Shown here: piece by piece, positions 7,328 through 14,262 of the stretch | Layout of the letters: each line of letters starts with the position of its first letter | Position numbering within the stretch: position 1 is the first letter of the stretch | Assembly: GCA_964538565.1 (NCBI GenBank) | Contig: CAZIGW010000084.1 | Location: 1-19,586 of the forward strand | Length of the DNA: 19,586 nucleotides | Direction: 5' to 3' | Origin: CAYVBN01 sp964538565 | GTDB taxonomy: Bacteria; Pseudomonadota; Alphaproteobacteria; Rhizobiales; Xanthobacteraceae | Notes under the pieces: generated by a model | What the model was told of the DNA's origin: nothing | Database searches by the model: none | What the model saw: the letters and a program-made list of their open reading frames with translations, nothing else | Program-made: the position numbers and the translations under genes

Positions 7328-7918
7328 TCATTCGGCGGAGGCTGTGGTGCGCCGCCGGCGCAGACGCACGTAGAGCGCGCCCTCCCCGCCGTGCCGGGCG
7401 CTCGCCGCCTCGTAGCCGAGCACCACCCGGCGCAGGTCGGGACCGCCGAGCCAGAGCGGCACCTGCCGCCGCAGCACCCCGCGCTCCGCAGCGGCGGCAC
7501 GCGCGCCCTTGCCGGTGATCACCAGGACGAATTTCGCGCCGCGCGCCTGCGCGCGTCGCAGGAAGCTCACCAGCGCGTCGTGCGCTTGCTCCTGGGTCAT
7601 GCCGTGCAGATCGATGCGGGCATCGATCGGGTCGGTCCCGCGCTTGAGCCGGCGCGTGGCGCGCCGGTCGATCGGCGCAAGCGGCGGCGACGGCGGGGAG
7701 CGGACGGGCGACGGCGCGGCGGCCGCCGGTTTCGCCGACTTGGCGGGCTTGGCGGGCGCGGGCGATCCGGCCGGATTCTTGCCGGCGGCGTCGCCGGCAT
7801 GGAGGCGCCCGGTTCGCGGCTTCAACGGCGCCACCGAGCGGGTGACATGGAACCACAATTCGCGGTCGATCTCGGTCAGCAGTCGGCGGCGCGACCGCGG
7901 CTTCTCCTCGCGCGTCAT
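7328..7918 (-). CDS. Smr domain protein
   Basis: A 196-residue protein with a C-terminal Smr (small MutS-related) domain. Residues 1-30 are basic. About 40-82 form a low-complexity Pro/Ala/Lys linker. The Smr domain runs from about 95 to 190 with IDLHGMT at 102-108, VITGKGAR at 133-140 and RHGGEGALYVRLR at 175-187. These match the DLHG, TGxG and HGGxGxxYV signatures of the family. Smr domains bind or nick nucleic acids; stand-alone bacterial members have been linked to cleavage of mRNA at stalled ribosomes, but the role here cannot be read from sequence. The ATG overlaps the mltA stop as ATGA (7915-7918), so it is the last gene of the Tim44-mltA-smr operon. Confidence 0.9.
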   Translation of the reverse strand: MTREEKPRSRRRLLTEIDRELWFHVTRSVAPLKPRTGRLHAGDAAGKNPAGSPAPAKPAKSAKPAAAAPSPVRSPPSPPLAPIDRRATRRLKRGTDPIDARIDLHGMTQEQAHDALVSFLRRAQARGAKFVLVITGKGARAAAAERGVLRRQVPLWLGGPDLRRVVLGYEAASARHGGEGALYVRLRRRRTTASAE

Positions 7919-9402
7919 GACGCGGATCCTGGCCTGCGCCCGCGCGGTGGCGGTGCATCGCGCTCCGAGACGGGCTTTGCCTGGTTGCGCCGGACCTTGC
8001 GCGCGTCGCGTTCGGCGGCCGGCCCGCTCTTGGCGGCAGCCGCAGGCTTGGCACGCGGGACCGGCACGGTGCCGTCCGATGCCGCCGCGCTCGCGACGAG
8101 CGGCGAGGACGGGCGGGGGCGTGGCATCGGAACGCGCGGGGCCTCCTTCGCCGGATCGATCTCGCGCGGCACCAGCATGGTGAAGCGTCCGTTGTGCCGG
8201 ATGCGGCCGGCCACGTGCGCGGCCTGCGCGTCCGCACCGAAATAGATGTCGGCGCGCGCCGGCCCGACGATCGCCGATCCGGTGTCCTGCGCGATCATCA
8301 GCCGGCGGAAGCGGGTGGTCGGCTGCTCGCTGTCGATCGGCAGGTCGGCCTCGATGAAGAACGGCGTCCCGTAGGCGTGCAGCGCCTTGTCGATGGCGAT
8401 CGAGCGCCCCGGCGTGAGCGCGACGCCCTCGCCGCCGCGCGGCTCGTCGTGATCGGACAATTGCACCACGCGGAAGAACACGAACGACTTGTTGCGCCGG
8501 CGCAGTTCCTTGCCCTCGTCCGGATGGGCCATCATCCAGTCGCGGATGCGGTCCATCGACATTTCGTCCTTGGGAATGATGTTGCGCTCGATCAGGATGC
8601 GGCCGACCGGCGTATACGGATGACCATTGTGGGCGTCGTAATTGATCCGCAGCACGGTGCCGTCGCGCAGCCGCACGCGCGCCGAACCCTGGATCTGGAT
8701 GAAGAAGGCGTCGATGGGATCCTTCAGCCAGCAGATTTCGAGATTTCGCCCCTCGAGCGCGCCGTCCTCGATCGCGGCGCGGTCGAAATACGGCACCAGC
8801 TTGCGCTTGCCGACACGGCGCAGCACCGCGCCCTTGTTGGGAAACTCGCCCCGGCGGTGGCGCCGGCCGTGCGAGACGACGAGATCGCCCGGACGGCGAT
8901 AGAGCGGGATCGTGAATTCCCCGTCGCGATGGCGCGAGCCTTCGGCGATCGGCTCGTAGTAGCCGGTGAGGAAACCCTCGGGCTGGCCGATCTTGGTGAT
9001 GCGTACCGGGCGGAAATTCTCCTCGAAGAATTGCCGGGCGCCTTCCCCGTCGTGCACGCTCGCGGAGAGAGCCCGTCGGCAGACCGCGATCAGCGCGGCG
9101 TGCATCGAGCGCGCGGGCCGCGGGGCGGCCGCGCCGCTGGCGATCGCGTGGCAGCTCTTGAGGAAGGTCGCGAACGCGGCCGCGTGGTCGTCCTGCGTCC
9201 AGCCGTCGAGATCGCTCCAGGAGACCGGTTCGATCTGCGTCTCGGGCAGCCGCAACGGACCGACGGCATGCGCGGCGTGATCGGGCTTTCGCGGCTTGTG
9301 GCCGTGCTTGCGCGCGGAAAGGGAGGGTTCCGCCATGACGGCGAGAATAGCAATGGAGAGCGTCGCGTTGCGGACGGCCTTACGGCCGAGAGCTCCCAGC
9401 AC
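7915..9402 (-). CDS. mltA: Membrane-bound lytic murein transglycosylase A (MltA) with long C-terminal tail
   Basis: MltA cleaves the beta-1,4 bond of peptidoglycan and leaves 1,6-anhydro-muramyl ends. The 495-residue protein has a hydrophobic N-terminal signal-like segment (about 12-30) and no lipobox cysteine, so it is probably periplasmic rather than a lipoprotein. The MltA double-psi beta-barrel core includes GFLTGYYEP (143-151), IQIQGSARVRL and the catalytic-site region AQDTGSAIVGPARADIYFG. D373 in DTG is the likely counterpart of the E. coli catalytic Asp. From about 415 to the end is a Pro/Ala/Arg-rich, apparently disordered tail. The start is a GTG at 9400-9402, 15 nt after the Tim44 gene stop, with GGAGG in the gap. 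The stop overlaps smr. Confidence 0.93.
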   Translation of the reverse strand: MLGALGRKAVRNATLSIAILAVMAEPSLSARKHGHKPRKPDHAAHAVGPLRLPETQIEPVSWSDLDGWTQDDHAAAFATFLKSCHAIASGAAAPRPARSMHAALIAVCRRALSASVHDGEGARQFFEENFRPVRITKIGQPEGFLTGYYEPIAEGSRHRDGEFTIPLYRRPGDLVVSHGRRHRRGEFPNKGAVLRRVGKRKLVPYFDRAAIEDGALEGRNLEICWLKDPIDAFFIQIQGSARVRLRDGTVLRINYDAHNGHPYTPVGRILIERNIIPKDEMSMDRIRDWMMAHPDEGKELRRRNKSFVFFRVVQLSDHDEPRGGEGVALTPGRSIAIDKALHAYGTPFFIEADLPIDSEQPTTRFRRLMIAQDTGSAIVGPARADIYFGADAQAAHVAGRIRHNGRFTMLVPREIDPAKEAPRVPMPRPRPSSPLVASAAASDGTVPVPRAKPAAAAKSGPAAERDARKVRRNQAKPVSERDAPPPRGRRPGSAS

Positions 9403-9417
9403 CCCCCGGCCCCTCCG

Positions 9418-10131
9418 TCATTGCCCCGCTTCGGTCGCCACCAGTTTCCAATTCGGATCGCGCGAGGACACGTCGCGGGCGAACGTCCAGACGTCGGTGA
9501 CTTCCGTGACCCGATCGGCGCTGCCGTCGATCACGTTGCCCTCGCGGTTGCGCGTGGCCGAGACGAGCTGCGAAACGAACCGCATGGTGATCTGCGCGGT
9601 GCGTCCGCGCAGCTCGGCGGCGGTGATGTCGCTCGTGTCGATCGAGACGAATCGGGTTTCGACCGTTTCGCCGCGCCCCTCGCGTTCACGGATCGCCGCA
9701 TCGAACCCGTCGTAGACCTCGCGCGAGAGAAGGTTCTTCAGGTTGCGGCGGTCGCCTTCGGCGAACGCCGTGACGATCATCTCGTAGGCCGCCCGCGCGC
9801 CGGCGATGAAGTGCTTGGGCTCGAAGGTGTTGTCCTCGGCCGCGATGGCGTCGAGACCGGCCGCGACCGCCGATCCCGGAGCCGCGACACCCTTCCAGCG
9901 TTCCGCCGGTTCCGGCGTCTCGGCCGGCTTCGGTGCAGCTTCGCCGACGCGGCTCGGCAGCGCGACCACCTTGTCGCTCGCCGGGCTGCGAACGGTATCG
10001 CGGGCCGAATAGGGGTCGTAGGGCGGACGCTCGCGGCCGGTCCGCTGACCGAGCACGCTGCGCAGCCGCAGAAAGATGAACACCGCGAGCGCCAGGAAGA
10101 TGATGGTGTAGATATCGAACACGTCTTGCAT
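9418..10131 (-). CDS. Tim44-like domain protein, membrane-anchored
   Basis: A 237-residue protein with one N-terminal membrane segment (about 5-22, IYTIIFLALAVFIFL), a Pro-rich linker to about residue 85, and a C-terminal Tim44-like (calcium-activated chloride channel / Tim44) domain with FEPKHFIAGARAAYEMIV, DRRNLKNLLSREVYDGF and DVWTFARD. Mitochondrial Tim44 tethers Hsp70 to the import channel. Bacterial relatives in alphaproteobacteria are envelope proteins; TimA is one described example. The exact function here is not known. It is the first gene of the Tim44-mltA-smr operon on the minus strand, divergent from fxsA. A role in membrane or envelope protein handling fits the nearby secB but is inferred. 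Confidence 0.85.
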   Translation of the reverse strand: MQDVFDIYTIIFLALAVFIFLRLRSVLGQRTGRERPPYDPYSARDTVRSPASDKVVALPSRVGEAAPKPAETPEPAERWKGVAAPGSAVAAGLDAIAAEDNTFEPKHFIAGARAAYEMIVTAFAEGDRRNLKNLLSREVYDGFDAAIREREGRGETVETRFVSIDTSDITAAELRGRTAQITMRFVSQLVSATRNREGNVIDGSADRVTEVTDVWTFARDVSSRDPNWKLVATEAGQ

Positions 10132-10188
10132 GCTCTCGCTGGCCGAGGACGGGTGATGAAGGACCGAGGCCGGGCCGCCGCGCGGTGA

Positions 10189-10216
10189 TTGAAGCCGGTT
10201 TTGCCGATATTATGTA
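10189..10216 (+). promoter_or_regulatory. Candidate sigma-70 promoter upstream of fxsA
   Basis: TTGAAG (10189-10194), a 16-nt gap, TATGTA (10211-10216), in an AT-richer patch of an otherwise GC-rich gap. An overlapping TATTAT begins at 10208. It would give a leader of about 115-120 nt before fxsA. The rest of the 209-nt divergent gap shows nothing convincing. Confidence 0.4.
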
Positions 10217-10340
10217 AGCACGCGACTGAGCCGATCCAGAGGCAGCGACCTCAGGCCGGTTCGACGGTGCGCCACCTGGGGACCTTAGACGATCCCCGAC
10301 GCCCCGCCAACCTTCAACGTCAGCTTGGGAAACGAGCGGG

Positions 10341-10802
10341 ATGCGCGTCGGACGATGGATTGTCGTGGGGTTTCTCGGCCTGCCGGCTGCGGAGATCCTG
10401 GTTTTCATCGTTGTCGCGGCCAACATTGGTTTCATCAACGCGCTCGCCCTCGTGGTGGCGACCTCGCTCGCGGGTGCGCTGGTGTTGCGGTCGGCCGGCC
10501 GCGCACGCTTTGGTCAATTCCGCATGGCGGCCGTCAACGGCCGGATCGCCGCGATCGACGCGCAGGGGGCCGACCTGCTCACCGTGCTCGGCGGAATTCT
10601 GCTGCTGATCCCGGGATTTGTGACCGATTGCCTGGGTGCGCTCCTGCTCGTGCCGGCGATCCGCCGCTGGATTGGCGCGACGCTTCGCCGCGTCCTGGTA
10701 CCGGGCCGAAGCCAGGACTCCTCGGTGGTCGATCTGGAACGCGGAGAATGGGAGCGAGTCCCCGATCGGGAACTGCCGGACCGGCGCAGCCGCAGCGCCT
10801 GA
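10341..10802 (+). CDS. fxsA: FxsA family membrane protein
   Basis: A 153-residue inner-membrane protein. FxsA of E. coli is named for relieving F-exclusion of phage T7 when overproduced; its normal role is unclear. Hydrophobic segments lie at about 5-27, 29-50 and 78-104. The family-typical pattern LPAAEILVFI near the N-terminus and GGILLLIPGFVTDCLGALLLVP are present, then a basic, charged tail from about 107 to 153. The ATG at 10341 has a short purine stretch (GAGCGGG) upstream. It is 91 nt before secB on the same strand and may share its transcript. I recall the Tim44 / fxsA / secB arrangement in other Rhizobiales. Confidence 0.88.
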   Translation: MRVGRWIVVGFLGLPAAEILVFIVVAANIGFINALALVVATSLAGALVLRSAGRARFGQFRMAAVNGRIAAIDAQGADLLTVLGGILLLIPGFVTDCLGALLLVPAIRRWIGATLRRVLVPGRSQDSSVVDLERGEWERVPDRELPDRRSRSA

Positions 10803-10893
10803 GGCCGCCGCCGCCGGTCTTTCTTGTCCCGCCTCATCGCCTGTGTTAGCCACACCGCCATTCCGGCGGGCAAGCGAAGCAGTAGGAGAGTTC

Positions 10894-11373
10894 ATGGCGA
10901 CGACGACCAACGGGGGCCAGGGCCAGCCGCCGCAGCTCAATGTCCTTGCCCAATATATCAAGGATCTCTCGTTCGAGAATCCGAACGCACCGAAGTCGCT
11001 GATGCCGAAGGAGCAGCAGCCCGCGATCAACATCCAGATCAACGTCAACGCCAAGCCGATCGCCGAAAACGACGTCGAGGTGGAGTTGCGGCTCGAAGGC
11101 AAGGCCGAATCGACCGGATCGGTGCTGTTCAGCTTCGATCTTCTGTTCGCCGGCGTATTCCGGCTGCAGAACATTCCGCAGCAGGACGTCGGTCCGATCC
11201 TGATGATCGAATGCCCGCGCCTGCTCTTCCCGTTCGCGCGCGAGATCGTGGCGTCGACGGTCCGCAACGGCGGCTTCCCTCCGCTCCTGCTCGACCCGGT
11301 CGACTTCGTGGCGCTCTACCGCCAGAAGGTCGGCCAGCTTCAACCGCAGCAGGCTTCCGCACCGTCCGCCTGA
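10894..11373 (+). CDS. secB: Protein-export chaperone SecB
   Basis: SecB is a cytosolic tetrameric chaperone that keeps precursors unfolded and delivers them to SecA. The 159-residue protein has the SecB core: LAQYIKDLSFENPNAP near residues 18-33, the beta-strand INIQINVNAKPI, and FSFDLLFAGVFRLQNIP. The strongly conserved IECPRLLFPFAREIV and GGFPPLLLDPVDF segments follow near the C-terminus. The frame runs open upstream, but the ATG at 10894 is preceded by TAGGAGAG at ideal spacing and gives the normal N-terminus. The 91-nt gap after fxsA has only a weak promoter-like TTGTCC (10824), so co-transcription with fxsA is possible. Confidence 0.96.
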   Translation: MATTTNGGQGQPPQLNVLAQYIKDLSFENPNAPKSLMPKEQQPAINIQINVNAKPIAENDVEVELRLEGKAESTGSVLFSFDLLFAGVFRLQNIPQQDVGPILMIECPRLLFPFAREIVASTVRNGGFPPLLLDPVDFVALYRQKVGQLQPQQASAPSA

Positions 11374-11423
11374 CGCCGCCGCCGTGAAGGCCGGACAGAC
11401 GGCGCCCGAGCGCGGCCGGCGGG

Positions 11424-11447
11424 CGCCGGCGGCGTGCCGCGCCGGCG
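11424..11447 (+). terminator. GC-rich hairpin downstream of secB
   Basis: CGCCGGC (11424-11430), a 10-nt loop and GCCGGCG (11441-11447) form a perfect 7-bp stem about 50 nt past the secB stop. No T-run follows, so intrinsic termination is uncertain; the position before the acs promoter fits an end of the fxsA-secB transcript. Confidence 0.4.
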
Positions 11448-11492
11448 ACGGCCGATCCGCGACCTCGCAACCAAAGTGTGACGACCGCCGGC

Positions 11493-11522
11493 TTGTCGCT
11501 TCCGCGCCGCCCGTCGCATAAT
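11493..11522 (+). promoter_or_regulatory. Candidate sigma-70 promoter of acs
   Basis: TTGTCG (11493-11498), 18-nt gap, CATAAT (11517-11522). The -10 matches 5 of 6 consensus bases and the -35 matches 4 of 6. A start near 11529 would leave a leader of about 72 nt ending in GGGAGGAG just before the acs ATG. This suggests acs is its own transcription unit rather than part of fxsA-secB. Confidence 0.5.
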
Positions 11523-11600
11523 GAATGTCGCAATGGCAACGAGCGAGCGCCGGCGCGCGATGGCTCCGACGCGATCGGCCCGCCCGGGAGGAGCAGATCC

Positions 11601-13547
11601 ATGGCTGACAAGACCTACGCCGTTCCGGCCGAATGGGCGAAACGCGCCTACATCGACGACGCGAAGTACCGGGACATGTACGCGCGCTCGATCACCAAGC
11701 CGGACGAATTCTGGGGCGCGGAGGCCAAGCGCGTCGACTGGATCAAGCCGTTCACGAAGGTGAAGAACACCTCCTACGATCCGCACAACGTCTCGATCAA
11801 ATGGTTCGAGGACGGGACGCTCAACATCGCCCACAACTGCATCGACCGCCATCTTGCCAGGCGCGGCGACCAGGTGGCGATCATCTGGGAAGGCGACGAT
11901 CCGAAGGAAGACAAGAAGATCACCTATCGGCAACTGCACGCCGAGGTCTGCCGCTTCGCCAATGTGCTCAAGGCGCGCGGCGTCAAGAAGGGCGATCGCG
12001 TCACCATCTACCTGCCGATGATTCCCGAGGCCTGCTACGCGATGCTCGCCTGCGCGCGCATCGGCGCCATCCACTCGGTCGTGTTCGGCGGCTTCTCGCC
12101 CGACTCGCTTGCGGGCCGCATCGAGGACGCGCAGTCGAGCGTGCTGATCACCGCCGACGAAGGCGTGCGCGGCGGCCGCAAGATCCCGCTCAAGGCCAAT
12201 TCGGACGCCGCGGCGGACAAGGCAGGCGGCGTCAGCACCATGATCGTCGTGCGCCGCACCGGCGCCGCGGTCGCCATGAAGGCGGGACGCGACTTCTACT
12301 ATGACGAGATCGCCAAGACGGTGCCGGCCGACTGCCCGTGCGAGGAGATGAACGCCGAGGATCCGCTGTTCATCCTCTACACCTCGGGCTCGACCGGGAA
12401 GCCGAAGGGCGTGCTGCACACGACGGGCGGCTATCTGGTCTACACCTCGATGACGCATCAGTACGTGTTCGACTACCACGACGGCGACATCTACTGGTGC
12501 ACGGCCGACGTCGGCTGGGTGACGGGCCACAGCTACATCGTGTACGGGCCGCTGGCGAACGGCGCCACCACGATGATGTTCGAAGGCGTGCCGAACTACC
12601 CGACCGTCTCGCGCTTCTGGGAGGTCGTCGACAAGCACAAGGTCAACATCTTCTACACCGCCCCGACGGCGATCCGCGCGCTGATGCAGGCGGGCGACGC
12701 GCCGGTGAAGAAGACCTCGCGCGCCTCGCTGCGCCTGCTCGGCACCGTCGGCGAGCCGATCAATCCCGAGGCCTGGGAATGGTATCACCGCGTGGTCGGC
12801 GACGGCCGTTGCCCGATCGTCGACACGTGGTGGCAGACCGAGACCGGCGGCATCCTGATCACGCCGCTGCCGGGCGCCATCGCGTGCAAGCCGGGTTCGG
12901 CCACCAAGCCGTTCTTCGGCGTCATCCCGCAGATCGTCGACGGCAGCGGCAACGTGCTGGAGGGCGCCTGCGAGGGCAACCTGTGCATCGCCGATTCCTG
13001 GCCCGGGCAGATGCGCACCGTGTACGGCGACCACCAGCGCTTCGTCGAAACCTACTTCAAGACCTATCCGGGCAAGTACTTCACGGGGGACGGCTGCCGC
13101 CGCGACGCCGACGGCTACTACTGGATCACCGGCCGGGTCGACGACGTCATCAACGTAGCCGGGCATCGCCTGGGTACCGCCGAGGTCGAGAGCGCGCTCG
13201 TCGCCCACCCGAAGGTCTCGGAAGCCGCGGTGGTGGGCTATCCGCACGACATCAAGGGCCAGGGAATCTACGCCTACGTGACCCTGATGGCGGGCGAGAA
13301 GCCCGACGAGGCGTTGCGCAAGGAGCTCGTCCAGTGGGTGAGGAAGGAGATCGGCCCGATCGCCTCGCCGGACCTGATCCAGTTCGCCCCGAGCCTGCCC
13401 AAGACCCGCTCCGGAAAGATCATGCGCCGCATCTTGCGAAAGATTGCGGAAGACGAGTTCGGAAACCTGGGCGACACGTCGACGCTGGCCGACCCTGCCG
13501 TGGTCGACGACCTGGTCAACAACCGGCAGAACCGCCGCTCAGCCTGA
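11601..13547 (+). CDS. acs: Acetyl-CoA synthetase (Acs)
   Basis: Acs activates acetate with ATP and CoA to acetyl-CoA via acetyl-AMP. The 648-residue protein is full length. It has YTSGSTGKPKG (260-270, phosphate loop), VGEPINPEAWEWY, and WWQTETGG (410-417), where the tryptophan (W411 by alignment) limits the pocket to acetate. The hinge region YWITGRVDDVINV comes next. The C-terminal PKTRSGKIMRR holds K606, the equivalent of Salmonella K609 that is silenced by acetylation in the family. Residue 520 is Ala in NVAGHRLGT, where most Acs that I recall have Ser. The ATG follows GGGAGGAG. The gene stands alone, with its own candidate promoter and a hairpin-rich convergent 3' flank. Confidence 0.97.
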   Translation: MADKTYAVPAEWAKRAYIDDAKYRDMYARSITKPDEFWGAEAKRVDWIKPFTKVKNTSYDPHNVSIKWFEDGTLNIAHNCIDRHLARRGDQVAIIWEGDDPKEDKKITYRQLHAEVCRFANVLKARGVKKGDRVTIYLPMIPEACYAMLACARIGAIHSVVFGGFSPDSLAGRIEDAQSSVLITADEGVRGGRKIPLKANSDAAADKAGGVSTMIVVRRTGAAVAMKAGRDFYYDEIAKTVPADCPCEEMNAEDPLFILYTSGSTGKPKGVLHTTGGYLVYTSMTHQYVFDYHDGDIYWCTADVGWVTGHSYIVYGPLANGATTMMFEGVPNYPTVSRFWEVVDKHKVNIFYTAPTAIRALMQAGDAPVKKTSRASLRLLGTVGEPINPEAWEWYHRVVGDGRCPIVDTWWQTETGGILITPLPGAIACKPGSATKPFFGVIPQIVDGSGNVLEGACEGNLCIADSWPGQMRTVYGDHQRFVETYFKTYPGKYFTGDGCRRDADGYYWITGRVDDVINVAGHRLGTAEVESALVAHPKVSEAAVVGYPHDIKGQGIYAYVTLMAGEKPDEALRKELVQWVRKEIGPIASPDLIQFAPSLPKTRSGKIMRRILRKIAEDEFGNLGDTSTLADPAVVDDLVNNRQNRRSA

Positions 13548-13613
13548 CCGGGGCAGGGCCGGCGACCCGGCGACCCGGGCTCAGGCCGTGCACCCGGCGG
13601 GGCCAGGCGTGTC

Positions 13614-13720
13614 CGCCCTGTGGGACCCTTCTCCAGGGCGCGTCCGGGGCGCGCGGTGACGTCCCCGGATGGATGGCCGATGCATCGCCCCGACCGGGCG
13701 CCAAGGTGACCCCCCGGTCG
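13614..13720. terminator. Cluster of three GC-rich hairpins between convergent acs and SDHAF4 genes
   Basis: Three perfect inverted repeats lie in a row. Stem 1: CGCCCTG (13614-13620) with CAGGGCG (13634-13640). Stem 2: TCCGGGG (13643-13649) with CCCCGGA (13663-13669). Both have 7-bp arms and 13-nt loops and are only 2 nt apart. Stem 3: CGACCGGG (13691-13698) with CCCGGTCG (13713-13720), an 8-bp arm with a 14-nt loop. None has a T-run. Together they fill much of the 206-nt convergent gap and probably act as a two-way termination or 3'-end protection zone. Confidence 0.5.
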
Positions 13721-13753
13721 TCGTCATGCGCTGACCGCTCGCCTCGCGCCGGA

Positions 13754-13996
13754 TCAGAAATCCGAGCAGATGCCCTTCACCTCCCAGTCGCCGTAGCGAG
13801 CGGGATCGAGGCCGTCTGCGCGGCCGTGCAGCTCCTTGGGACGTTCCGTCGCCTTGCGATCGAGTTCCGCTCGTCGCGCCGCCGCTTCCGCCAGCGCGCG
13901 TTCGGCGGCCGGCGTGAGAGGCTTGCGCTGATCGGGCGTGGTCGTCGGGCTCACGTCCCCGCGCGAGCGATCGGGTGTCTGGTCGATCGAGCCCAT
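13754..13996 (-). CDS. DUF1674 protein, succinate dehydrogenase assembly factor 4-like
   Basis: An 80-residue protein ending in RYGDWEVKGICSDF. This C-terminal signature defines the DUF1674 family, whose eukaryotic member SDHAF4 (Sdh8) binds the flavinated SdhA subunit before complex II is assembled. The N-terminal half is polar, and residues 28-52 (LTPAAERALAEAAARRAEL) form an Ala/Arg/Glu-rich helix. By homology it should act in the cytosol on SdhA; this is inference from the mitochondrial protein. The ATG at 13994-13996 has AAGGAG about 14 nt upstream, a long spacing, but no better in-frame start is seen. It is a single-gene unit, divergent from htpX; no sdh gene is in the window. Confidence 0.88.
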   Translation of the reverse strand: MGSIDQTPDRSRGDVSPTTTPDQRKPLTPAAERALAEAAARRAELDRKATERPKELHGRADGLDPARYGDWEVKGICSDF

Positions 13997-14079
13997 GGCT
14001 CACTTCAACACTCCTTCTCTGTGGCGCCGTCAAGGCGCCGCCGCCGGGCGCGGCACGCGGCCGCGTGAGCGCGGACCCT

Positions 14080-14111
14080 CTTGAAGACGTCCGCCACGCT
14101 TCCCATCTCCG
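14080..14111 (+). promoter_or_regulatory. Candidate RpoH (sigma-32) promoter of htpX
   Basis: CTTG (14080-14083, continuing as CTTGAA), an 18-nt gap, then CCCATCTCCG (14102-14111). This matches CTTG-N17/18-CYTATNTNNG with a single mismatch and also resembles the E. coli form CTTGAAA-N14-CCCCATNT. A start near 14117 would give a leader of about 145 nt before htpX. HtpX is heat-induced in several bacteria, so the site fits the gene. Confidence 0.65.
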
Positions 14112-14262
14112 TGCGCCGGTACCGGCACGGTTCGATATCACCGCCGGTCGGCCCCGCCGGCCGGGCGGAAGGTGACTTTTCTCAAGGCCGCCGCCGGACA
14201 CGGGGTCTTGGATCGTCCACGTCGCCCGAAGGCGAGCACTTTTCGGCCTCGAGGGGATCGCG

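Noticed and set aside
8194..10188. A 664-codon open frame on the plus strand opposite mltA and the Tim44-like gene
   Set aside because: Both opposite genes have family motifs in order and plausible starts; the long frame has shadow-type composition and no domain I can name.
10217..10340. Possible small RNA or tRNA in the Tim44-fxsA gap
   Set aside because: No cloverleaf or TTC-loop signature is seen, and the only inverted repeat (GGGGA at 10278 with TCCCC at 10293) is 5 bp.
11340..13247. A 635-codon minus-strand frame opposite acs
   Set aside because: acs is intact with all motifs; the reverse frame is a by-product of third-position GC bias.
14037..14060. GC-rich run rich in GCC/CCG triplets upstream of htpX as a possible repeat element
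   Set aside because: It is ordinary low-complexity GC sequence without a repeated unit or clean inverted arms.
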